DNA of 8,517 nucleotides, taken from contig JAOUFA010000151.1 in assembly GCA_029858545.1 (NCBI GenBank), positions 1 through 8,517 on the forward strand, given 5' to 3'. Of the stretch, positions 1 through 5,657 are shown piece by piece; position 1 is the first letter of the stretch; every line of letters starts with the position of its first letter. The DNA is from Betaproteobacteria bacterium (GTDB taxonomy: Bacteria > Pseudomonadota > Gammaproteobacteria > Burkholderiales > SG8-39). The position numbers and the translations under genes were made by a program. Below the pieces are notes generated by a model that saw only the letters and a list, made by a program, of their open reading frames with translations, searched no databases and was not told where the DNA came from.

Positions 1-464
1 ATGCTTCGGTGGTGAAGATGAAGCTGAAGAATCTTCTCACCGGCACCGGAACCGAGACCGTCTACCGGGCGGATGAGAAATTCGAGATGGTGACGCTCGA
101 CCGCACGGAAGTGACTTACTCGTACTACGCGGAACCCTCGTACGTGTTCATGGACGTCGAGTTCAACCAGTACGAAGTCGACGCCGAGAGCATGGGCGAC
201 GCGCTCAATTATCTCGAAGACGGCATGCCGGTCGAGCTGGTGATCTACAACGAGCGGCCGATTTCGGTGGAACTGCCGCAGACGGTGGTGCGTGAAATCA
301 CCCACACCGAGCCCGCGGTGCGCGGCGATTCGTCCGGCAAAGTGCTCAAGGCGGCGAAGCTCAAGACCGGCTTCGTGGTGCAGGTGCCGCTTTTTTGCGA
401 CATCGGCGACAAGATCGAAATCAGCACCGAGACCGGCGAGTACCGCAGCCGCGCCAAGGGCTGA
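1..464 (+). CDS. efp: Elongation factor P, 5'-truncated by window edge
   Basis: Translation factor EF-P binds between the ribosomal P and E sites and relieves stalling at consecutive prolines. The frame is already open at base 3 (Ala-Ser-Val-Val-Lys-Met-Lys-Leu-Lys-Asn-Leu-Leu-Thr-Gly), so the GTG at 9 is not the true start. By comparison with the roughly 188-residue family, the first complete codon corresponds to about residue 34, so about 33 residues (most of the KOW-like domain I) lie outside. What remains is the end of domain I and the two OB-fold domains, with the family landmarks 'TYSYYAEPSYVFMD', 'ISVELP', 'TEPAVRGD' and the C-terminal 'GDKIEISTETGEY'. The 'VVKMKLKNLLTG' stretch is typical of the EF-P group whose loop residue is Arg32, rhamnosylated by EarP. 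That residue would lie just left of the window, so this is inferred. The gene ends at TGA 462-464, 62 bases from a convergent gene. Confidence 0.96.
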   Translation, partial: ASVVKMKLKNLLTGTGTETVYRADEKFEMVTLDRTEVTYSYYAEPSYVFMDVEFNQYEVDAESMGDALNYLEDGMPVELVIYNERPISVELPQTVVREITHTEPAVRGDSSGKVLKAAKLKTGFVVQVPLFCDIGDKIEISTETGEYRSRAKG

Positions 465-526
465 CCGGACCGGGGCGGGGGTCCCAGGTCGGCGATTCCG
501 TGTCCGGCATCAATATCCTATAGGGC

Positions 527-1162
527 TCATAGCGGGCGCGCCGGATATAGGCTCAACGCCTGCCAAAGCGCAAACCCGACGAGCAGCAGACCGGACGCCG
601 CGTTGACCGCGCGCAGAAATCGCGGGCCGATGCGACCGCGCAGCGAGCCGACGGCGAACGCGAGAAAGGTCCACCAGGCCGCCGATCCGAGTGCGACGCC
701 CGCGACGAGCGTCGCCGCGGCGGCATAGTTCGCGCCGACCACCAGTCCGATGCTCGCGACGACTGCGGCGAAGGCGAGGATCGTCGGAGGATTGGCGAGC
801 GTGAGGGCCAGGGTCGAGCCGAACTGCCTCAATAATCCTGCGGCGCGTAGCGCATCCCCGTCGCGCGCATCGGGCGGAGCGGGCCGGGCGATGAACGTCT
901 TCACGCCGAGCCAGGCGAGCAACAGGCTGCCGCCGAGCGCGATCCCGGCGCGCTGCGCGAGCAGCGGCTCCGACAGGGCGGTGATGCCGAAGGCCGCGAC
1001 CGCGGCATACAGGCCATCCGCGGCGGCGATTCCCATGCCGGAGACGATTCCCGCGGGCACGCCCTGCGCGAGCGTGCGTCGCAGGCACAGCACCCACATC
1101 GGTCCGACCGCTGCGGCAAGCAGAAAACCGAAGGCGAGGCCCTTGAGAAAGACGGTTTGCAT
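527..1162 (-). CDS. LysE/RhtB-family amino-acid exporter
   Basis: This 211-residue inner-membrane protein has the size and hydrophobic pattern of the LysE/RhtB translocator family, whose members export amino acids or related small molecules by proton exchange. Family landmarks are an N-terminal membrane helix leading to 'GPMW' (residues 20-23) followed by basic 'LRRTLAQG', then 'GMGIAAADGLY' (42-52), 'LANPPTILAF' (122-131), and further helices at about 145-172 and 187-205. A polar loop at about 93-113 separates the two halves. The substrate cannot be read from sequence. The ATG at 1160-1162 has no clear Shine-Dalgarno sequence. It is transcribed divergently from the cNMP-GGDEF gene, sharing a 65-base spacer, and converges on efp. 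No regulator of the usual LysR type lies beside it. Confidence 0.9.
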   Translation of the reverse strand: MQTVFLKGLAFGFLLAAAVGPMWVLCLRRTLAQGVPAGIVSGMGIAAADGLYAAVAAFGITALSEPLLAQRAGIALGGSLLLAWLGVKTFIARPAPPDARDGDALRAAGLLRQFGSTLALTLANPPTILAFAAVVASIGLVVGANYAAAATLVAGVALGSAAWWTFLAFAVGSLRGRIGPRFLRAVNAASGLLLVGFALWQALSLYPARPL

Positions 1163-1164
1163 AG

Positions 1165-1196
1165 GCGAGATTTCAGCCGCGACGTCGCGATCTCGC
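1165..1196. promoter_or_regulatory. Nested inverted repeats in divergent spacer
   Basis: The 65-base spacer between the divergent exporter and cNMP-GGDEF genes holds GCGAGAT (1165-1171) and its reverse complement ATCTCGC (1190-1196) around a perfect 12-base palindrome, CGCGACGTCGCG (1178-1189). This could be a protein-binding site acting on both genes, or a hairpin in the exporter mRNA leader. No convincing -10/-35 pair is visible here, and GC-rich DNA makes such palindromes by chance fairly often. Confidence 0.3.
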
Positions 1197-1227
1197 GGCC
1201 CGGCGGTGCGAAATTCGGCGGTTCTCC

Positions 1228-2256
1228 ATGAGCGCGATTATAGGCGGGCTCAAGTCCGGCCCCTCGGCGGCCGATATCCCAAGGATGAATCAGGTATCCG
1301 AGATGCTCGAAACCGAAGACCTGGAGTGGGTCGCACGCGGCGCGCTGTTTCGCGGCGTCGAGGTACACGCCGTGGCGCGTGAACTCGCCGCGGCACGATT
1401 CGACGAGTACTCCCTTGGCGCGCAGCTGCCGGTCGCCGGCAGCGCCGGGGGGCCGCTCTACGTGGTGATCAGCGGTGAATTGGGTGTCTATCTCGACGAA
1501 GGCCGTGGCCTGGAAATCGCCCGCGTGGTGGCGGGCGGCTGCGCCGGCGAGCAGTCGATCATCGAAGCGCCCGCCGAGCCGCCCTGGGTCTACGCGCTGC
1601 AGCCGACGCGCCTGTTCGCCTGGCCGGCCGGGCGCGTCTTGGAATCGATGCTCGTCGAGCCGCACATCGCCGTGAATCTGATTTCCATCGTCGCCGAGCG
1701 CGCGCGCCGCGTGCGCGCCTTGCACGCGAGCGGGCTTGCGGAACTGGAGGTCTCGGAGTTCACTTCGCTCACCGATGTGGTCACGGGGCTCTACAACCGG
1801 CGCTGGATGACCGAGATGTATGGGCGTGAACTGGAGCGTTGCGCGCGCAGTCATCACGGCGCGGTGCTCATCGCGATCTCTGTGGACGGCTTCGCATCCT
1901 TCGCCGGAACCCTCGGACATCCGGGCATTGAACACCTGCTGCAAGGCGCGGCACAGGCGATTCGACATTCCTTCCGTCCGCACGATCTGTGCGCGCGCTA
2001 CGGCGGTGACGAGTTCATGGTGCTGCTGCCCGGAGCCTCGCGCGAGCATGCGCTGCGCGCCGCGCAGCGCTTCGCCGCCCACGTGCGCGGCCACGCGGTG
2101 CACGCCGGGCGCGGCATGGACGTGAATTACACGGTGTCCATCGGACTCGCCGACTGGCGCTCCGGAGAGGAATTGGACGAGCTTTTTGCCGCCGCGGAAG
2201 CGGCGCTCGGCGCCGCGCGCAGCGCCGGTTCGGATCGCATCGCGCTGCGGAACTAG
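1228..2256 (+). CDS. cNMP-binding-like domain plus GGDEF domain protein, probably substrate-site degenerate
   Basis: A 342-residue protein without signal peptide or membrane helices. Residues about 35-155 resemble a cyclic-nucleotide-binding beta-roll ('LYVVISGELGVYLDEG', then 'GGCAGEQSI'). The phosphate-binding cassette keeps Gly107-Glu108 but has Pro118-Pro119 where CRP-type cNMP binders have Arg-Ser. A helical stretch (about 152-178) joins it to a GGDEF domain (about 179-342) that starts 'DVVTGLYNRR' (183-192). The domain carries a perfect GGDEF (259-263), an I-site RxxD (Arg250-Asp253) five residues before it, and 'TVSIGLA' (302-308). However, the first metal-binding Asp is Ser218, the guanine-contacting Asn and Asp positions are Ala226 and Glu235, and the C-terminal Lys/Arg pair reads Arg331/Ser335. 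Diguanylate cyclase activity is therefore doubtful. It may instead sense c-di-GMP through the I-site (inference). The ATG at 1228 lacks a Shine-Dalgarno sequence. An in-frame ATG at 1285 is an alternative that would not shorten either domain. Confidence 0.9.
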   Translation: MSAIIGGLKSGPSAADIPRMNQVSEMLETEDLEWVARGALFRGVEVHAVARELAAARFDEYSLGAQLPVAGSAGGPLYVVISGELGVYLDEGRGLEIARVVAGGCAGEQSIIEAPAEPPWVYALQPTRLFAWPAGRVLESMLVEPHIAVNLISIVAERARRVRALHASGLAELEVSEFTSLTDVVTGLYNRRWMTEMYGRELERCARSHHGAVLIAISVDGFASFAGTLGHPGIEHLLQGAAQAIRHSFRPHDLCARYGGDEFMVLLPGASREHALRAAQRFAAHVRGHAVHAGRGMDVNYTVSIGLADWRSGEELDELFAAAEAALGAARSAGSDRIALRN

Positions 2257-2272
2257 CGCCGCGCGACGCCGT

Positions 2273-2875
2273 TCACGCCGACATCGCGACGAAGCGCGGT
2301 TGAGCGCGCACCCGGTCAAGCCAGTCGCGTACCGCCCGATAGCGCCCCAGGTCGAAACCGCCGTCGGCGGCGCAATGCGTATACGCGAATAGCGCGATAT
2401 CGGCGATCGAGTACGCGCCACCGGCGAGAAATGGCTCTTGGGCGAGTTGTCGTTCCATCACGCCGAGGGCCTGATGGCCGCGCTCGACAAGACCTGCCAG
2501 GTCGGCGCGGCGCGGCGATTCCGGCGGCAGGAATTTCGCGATGAAGCGCGCGACCGCGATATAGGGCTCGTGACTGTACTGCTCGAAGAACATCCATTGC
2601 AGCACGCGCGCCCGCTCGAGCCGTCCCCCCGGCAAGAGCGGCGTGCCTTCGGCAAGGTAATGAAGGATCGCATTCGACTCGGGCAGAAAGCCGCCGTCAT
2701 CGAGTTCCAGAGTCGGAACCTTGCCGTTCGGGTTCTTGGCGAGGAACGTCGGCGTACGCGTTTCGCCACCTGTCACGTCGACTTCGATCCAGCGATACGG
2801 CAGCGCCAGCTGCTCGAGGGCGAGCTTCACCTTGTAGCAGTTGCCCGAATTCGACATGCCGTGGACGGTCAGCAT
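2273..2875 (-). CDS. Glutathione S-transferase family protein
   Basis: A 200-residue soluble protein of normal GST length. The N-terminal thioredoxin-like domain (about 1-77) has the expected 'SNSGNCYKVKL' entry loop and helix, with Ser10 or Cys13 as candidate glutathione-activating residues. It also has the cis-proline in 'GKVPTL' (Pro54) and the gamma-glutamyl-binding Glu66-Ser67. The all-helical C-terminal domain (about 88-195) includes the N-capping motif 'YSIADIALFAYTH' (155-167). The family conjugates or reduces electrophiles with glutathione in the cytoplasm. The substrate and subclass cannot be decided here. Its ATG is only 3 bases after the pap2 stop codon, so it is probably co-transcribed and perhaps translationally coupled to pap2, although its GC content looks more like the genome background than that of pap2 and eptA. 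It converges on the cNMP-GGDEF gene with 16 bases between stop codons. Confidence 0.92.
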   Translation of the reverse strand: MLTVHGMSNSGNCYKVKLALEQLALPYRWIEVDVTGGETRTPTFLAKNPNGKVPTLELDDGGFLPESNAILHYLAEGTPLLPGGRLERARVLQWMFFEQYSHEPYIAVARFIAKFLPPESPRRADLAGLVERGHQALGVMERQLAQEPFLAGGAYSIADIALFAYTHCAADGGFDLGRYRAVRDWLDRVRAQPRFVAMSA

Positions 2876-2878
2876 GGC

Positions 2879-3763
2879 CTATTCCGGCTTGCCGCGCCGA
2901 TGATAGCCGGCGAGCAGCGCCAAGGCGAGACCGAGACCAAGCAAGCCAAAATGCACCGAGCGGTATTCAAACTGAAAGAAGGGCGTGTAAGCGACATTCG
3001 CGGCCATGATGAACGATCCCAGTATCGCCAGGCCTTGATAGACCCATTGCCAGAGCCTGTTTTCGGCAAGTCTCTTTTGCTCCAGCCAGAAGGCCGTGCG
3101 CCAGCCCATCATGCCGGCGACGATTCCGACGAACGCCCCGGCGGCAACATCGATCGGCCAGTGCGCGCCCATGCCGATGCGGGAAATGCCGATCGCGGTG
3201 GCCAGCGCAAGCGCGCTCCATCGCCACGAGGCGGGAATGGCCGGCAAAAGGAGACACATGCCGGCAAATGCGGTAACGGTGTGCCCGGACGGGAAAGCAT
3301 AGTATTTGAGCGTCTTCCCCAGGATGTGCAGCGACTCGGCGGGCAGCACCGCGGCGGGACGAAGCGCCGCCACGATCTCTTTGACGCTCTGCGATACGGC
3401 GGTCGCCAGCACCAGCACGATCGCAAGTACCACCAGGTACAGAGACAGTCTTCCGGGGGTTCTTCTGCCTGTGGAAATCCACCACGGCAGGGCGATCAAC
3501 AGGATCATCCACAGCATCGCATGGGTATCCCCCAGATAAGTGAGACTGATCATGATGCCGTCCCAGACGCGAAGCAGCGCATCGGGCAGCGCGCGCGGGA
3601 TGCCGGTGTTGATCCACAGAAACACCTGCCGATCCCCGCTTCGGCCCCACACGCCGAGCGCTGCGGCAACCGCCGCGAGCAGCGGCAACAGCACGCGCAT
3701 TCTGCCCATCGCCTGCGCGTAGGAGTCGACGAGCGCAGGCGAAGCGGACCGGCTAGGGGTCAT
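2879..3763 (-). CDS. PAP2-family membrane phosphatase
   Basis: A 294-residue polytopic inner-membrane protein with the complete three-part PAP2 (type 2 phosphatidic acid phosphatase) signature: Lys128-x6-Arg135-Pro136, Pro158-Ser159-Gly160-His161, and Ser194-Arg195-x5-His201-x3-Asp205. His201 would be the phosphorylated nucleophile and His161 the acid/base. Hydrophobic segments lie at about 24-40, 83-97, 105-124, 163-177, 182-194, 206-221, 240-258 and 272-287. The last two follow the catalytic region. Family members hydrolyse lipid phosphates such as phosphatidic acid, phosphatidylglycerol phosphate or undecaprenyl pyrophosphate, or transfer phosphate to lipid A (LpxT). The exact substrate is not readable. 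It follows eptA in the same direction after 87 bases, the arrangement known from mcr-1-pap2, and precedes gst by 3 bases. The ATG at 3761-3763 is used. Met19 or Met22 are possible later starts, because the first helix begins only after them. Confidence 0.93.
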   Translation of the reverse strand: MTPSRSASPALVDSYAQAMGRMRVLLPLLAAVAAALGVWGRSGDRQVFLWINTGIPRALPDALLRVWDGIMISLTYLGDTHAMLWMILLIALPWWISTGRRTPGRLSLYLVVLAIVLVLATAVSQSVKEIVAALRPAAVLPAESLHILGKTLKYYAFPSGHTVTAFAGMCLLLPAIPASWRWSALALATAIGISRIGMGAHWPIDVAAGAFVGIVAGMMGWRTAFWLEQKRLAENRLWQWVYQGLAILGSFIMAANVAYTPFFQFEYRSVHFGLLGLGLALALLAGYHRRGKPE

Positions 3764-3809
3764 TGCAGCACGCGCCGGCGGCCGGCGGATCGCGCGTGAC
3801 GCGAAACCA

Positions 3810-3824
3810 CGCCCGCGACGGGCG
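3810..3824 (-). promoter_or_regulatory. Short GC hairpin between eptA and pap2
   Basis: A 6-base-pair stem (CGCCCG 3810-3815, CGGGCG 3819-3824) with a three-base loop lies in the 87-base spacer between eptA and pap2. In the leftward transcript it is followed only by a weak T run (TGGTTTCG), so it is not a convincing terminator. It could lower read-through or mark an mRNA processing point. The short stem in GC-rich DNA may also be chance. Confidence 0.25.
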
Positions 3825-3850
3825 GACAGAGGAATCCGAAGGGGCAGGGC

Positions 3851-5494
3851 TCAGTCAATGCTGAAAATATCCAGTTGCTTGTTGTAGATTTCGCTCCGCA
3901 TCCCGAGTGCCCCCATCACGCTGTGAAAGACGTTGTCCTGCGAGTATCTTGGACCCCCGCCGATGGCGCCATCGTGGATCCTCCTTCGCCTCTTGAACTC
4001 ATCCGACATCCACACGATGAAGGGCACCCGTTTCTGGAAATCCGGCGCGATCGAATAGGGCGTGCCGTGCAGATAAAGACCGTATTCACCCAGCGACTCG
4101 CCGTGATCGGATACATAGAGCATCACCGTCGGGCGCTGGAACGTTTTCAGCAACTCGATCACCCGATAGAGGAAGTGATCGGTGTACAGAACGCTATTGT
4201 CGTAGGCATTGACCAGGCCGTCATGGGTGCATCGCTGCAATTCGACCGAATCACATGTCGGCTTGAACGCCGCGAAGCCGGGCGGATACTTCCTGAAATA
4301 AGAGGGGCCGTGGCTGCCGGTCTGATGCAGGACGACGAAAGTCTTGTCTCGCGTGGCGTCCCGCAAATACCGATCGAGATGGCTGAGCAGGAGTTCGTCG
4401 TAGTCGCAGTTCTCGCCCTGGCAGGTCTTGCGGATTTCCTCGGCGCGCTGATAAAGATCGATCTTCAACCGCGGTTCGCCCCAGTTGTTCGAGCGCCAGA
4501 TCACGTTCACCCCCTGCCTTTGCAGATAGCTCGGCAATGGCTCGTACAAGGTCATCAGGCTCGTCGCGGAACCCACATGCGAAAGCAGGCACTCGATCGA
4601 TGCGGTGGTGTAGGTCGAGCAGGCGGTCGCTCCGGGCAGTGCCACCGCACCGGCCTCGGCGAGGCGCGGATTCGTCGGGCGCGGGTAGCCGTAAAGCGAG
4701 AAGTTTTGCGCTCTGGCCGACTCGCCGATCACCAGGACCACGATCGCCTTGCCGGGGTCGACGAAATGCGCCGCAGGCAACAGGATCTCCTTGCGCATCG
4801 CCATGAAATATTTTCCGTAGTACCACCTTGCCGAGTTCACGACATACGACCACGGCATGATCATTCCGCCCAGTTTGCTGGCGTTCTTGTCGATCCATAA
4901 CCATGTCTGCGCATTGGCGAAGCTCCAGCCCAGGCCCAGGAACAGGACGACAAACAGATAGATGGATCGTTTGTAGAACCTGACCGTCCGGACGTTGAGT
5001 CGCGACAACACAATACATGGCAGGACCGCATACACCAATACATAGACGAGCAATCTGGGGTGAAAGAGATCCGTTGCCTCTTGAAGGTTGGTGTTGAATA
5101 CGTTCCCCATCATTGTTCTATCGAGAATGACGTGATAGGTCTCGGCGAAATAAAGGGCTACCGCATTGCCGCATACCAGAAGCATGCACAGCGGCTTGAC
5201 CAGGCGCTGCGCAACCAGCGCAATGACGGCGAGAAACAGCGAAGAAAGAAACACCACCAGCACGAACAACGTGAACAGAGTCAGGACCCCGTTGAGTGAA
5301 GAGTAGTCCAGGGCATCGGCGGCAAACAGGAACAGGAGGCGGTGGTACAGGACCGCGTTGCCGAATGCGAATATCGTGATGAAATTCAGGGTGCTGATAT
5401 CGGCACGCGATGTCCACGCGATCGCTCCCGCTGCTCCGGGCAGCCGGGAAGCGGCGAGGCGAAGGCGGTCCTTCCAGCCGTTGAGGGGTGCCAT
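3851..5494 (-). CDS. eptA: Lipid A phosphoethanolamine transferase (EptA/MCR family)
   Basis: A 547-residue inner-membrane enzyme of the EptA/MCR family, which moves phosphoethanolamine from phosphatidylethanolamine to lipid A phosphates on the periplasmic face. This lowers surface charge and binding of polymyxin-type peptides. The N-terminal part holds about five membrane helices (roughly 37-58, 67-95, 101-118, 148-165, 178-195). The periplasmic alkaline-phosphatase-fold domain starts near 245. Zinc and catalytic residues match the family: Glu258 ('VIGESAR'), nucleophile Thr296 in 'CSTYTTASIEC', His395 ('HQTGSHGP'), Asp463-His464 ('YVSDHGESLGE') and His476 ('YLHG'). Three cysteine pairs at family positions probably form disulfides (292/302, 358/363, 414/422). 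Its length is close to MCR-1 (541). The assignment to lipid A rather than another glycan or heptose acceptor rests on overall similarity. The ATG at 5492-5494 has a weak ribosome site and gives a basic cytoplasmic tail of about 35 residues. It is followed by pap2 and gst. Confidence 0.93.
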   Translation of the reverse strand: MAPLNGWKDRLRLAASRLPGAAGAIAWTSRADISTLNFITIFAFGNAVLYHRLLFLFAADALDYSSLNGVLTLFTLFVLVVFLSSLFLAVIALVAQRLVKPLCMLLVCGNAVALYFAETYHVILDRTMMGNVFNTNLQEATDLFHPRLLVYVLVYAVLPCIVLSRLNVRTVRFYKRSIYLFVVLFLGLGWSFANAQTWLWIDKNASKLGGMIMPWSYVVNSARWYYGKYFMAMRKEILLPAAHFVDPGKAIVVLVIGESARAQNFSLYGYPRPTNPRLAEAGAVALPGATACSTYTTASIECLLSHVGSATSLMTLYEPLPSYLQRQGVNVIWRSNNWGEPRLKIDLYQRAEEIRKTCQGENCDYDELLLSHLDRYLRDATRDKTFVVLHQTGSHGPSYFRKYPPGFAAFKPTCDSVELQRCTHDGLVNAYDNSVLYTDHFLYRVIELLKTFQRPTVMLYVSDHGESLGEYGLYLHGTPYSIAPDFQKRVPFIVWMSDEFKRRRRIHDGAIGGGPRYSQDNVFHSVMGALGMRSEIYNKQLDIFSID

Positions 5495-5541
5495 GCGTCG
5501 TCTGCGGGGGTGTGAGTAAAAGTGGGAAAATCGCGCGCCAC

Positions 5542-5569
5542 ATTGTATCGGCTAATACACCGGTGTCGC
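5542..5569 (-). promoter_or_regulatory. Candidate eptA promoter with overlapping palindromes
   Basis: Read leftward, TACAAT (5542-5547) is a good -10 candidate, with GCGACA (5564-5569) 16 bases upstream as a partial -35 (4 of 6). This predicts a leader of roughly 40 bases before the eptA ATG. A perfect 10-base palindrome, ACACCGGTGT (5557-5566), sits in the -35/-10 spacer and overlaps a second perfect 12-base palindrome, GTCGCGCGCGAC (5565-5576). A bound protein there could block or aid polymerase. No PmrA-like direct repeat is visible. Confidence 0.35.
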
Positions 5570-5639
5570 GCGCGACGCGGAGTGCGGGGCGCGCAGGTGC
5601 CGCCGCCCACGGTGGTTTCGGTGTCGCTCGCGCCGATTG

Positions 5640-5645
5640 TAGTAT
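5640..5645 (+). promoter_or_regulatory. Candidate -10 element of lolC
   Basis: TAGTAT lies 12 bases before the lolC ATG. The best -35 candidate, around 5616-5622, is poor. If this -10 is used, transcription would start only about 6 bases before the start codon, giving an almost leaderless mRNA. This agrees with the lack of a Shine-Dalgarno sequence in front of lolC. Confidence 0.28.
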
Positions 5646-5657
5646 CCTCGGCCGTCC

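Noticed and set aside
467..484. GGACC/GGTCC hairpin after efp as a terminator
   Set aside because: There is only a 5-bp stem with an 8-base G-rich loop and no T run after it in either direction.
517..524. CCTATAGG palindrome near the exporter stop codon
   Set aside because: An 8-base palindrome is expected by chance and lies between convergent genes where no promoter is needed.
901..2421. Long leftward open frame opposite the cNMP-GGDEF gene
   Set aside because: Its translation is Arg/Ala/Gly-rich with no recognisable domain, and it overlaps three well-supported genes. Long antisense frames are expected in GC-rich DNA.
2438..3799. 453-codon rightward frame opposite gst and pap2
   Set aside because: The composition is Arg/Gln/His-rich and domain-free. 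The opposite strand encodes complete GST and PAP2 motifs.
3875..4900. 341-codon rightward frame opposite eptA
   Set aside because: The strand opposite carries every EptA catalytic residue, and this frame shows no family features.
2879..5494. A complete mobile element carrying eptA-pap2
   Set aside because: No transposase, terminal inverted repeats or target-site duplication is visible around the pair. Only the lower GC content suggests transfer.
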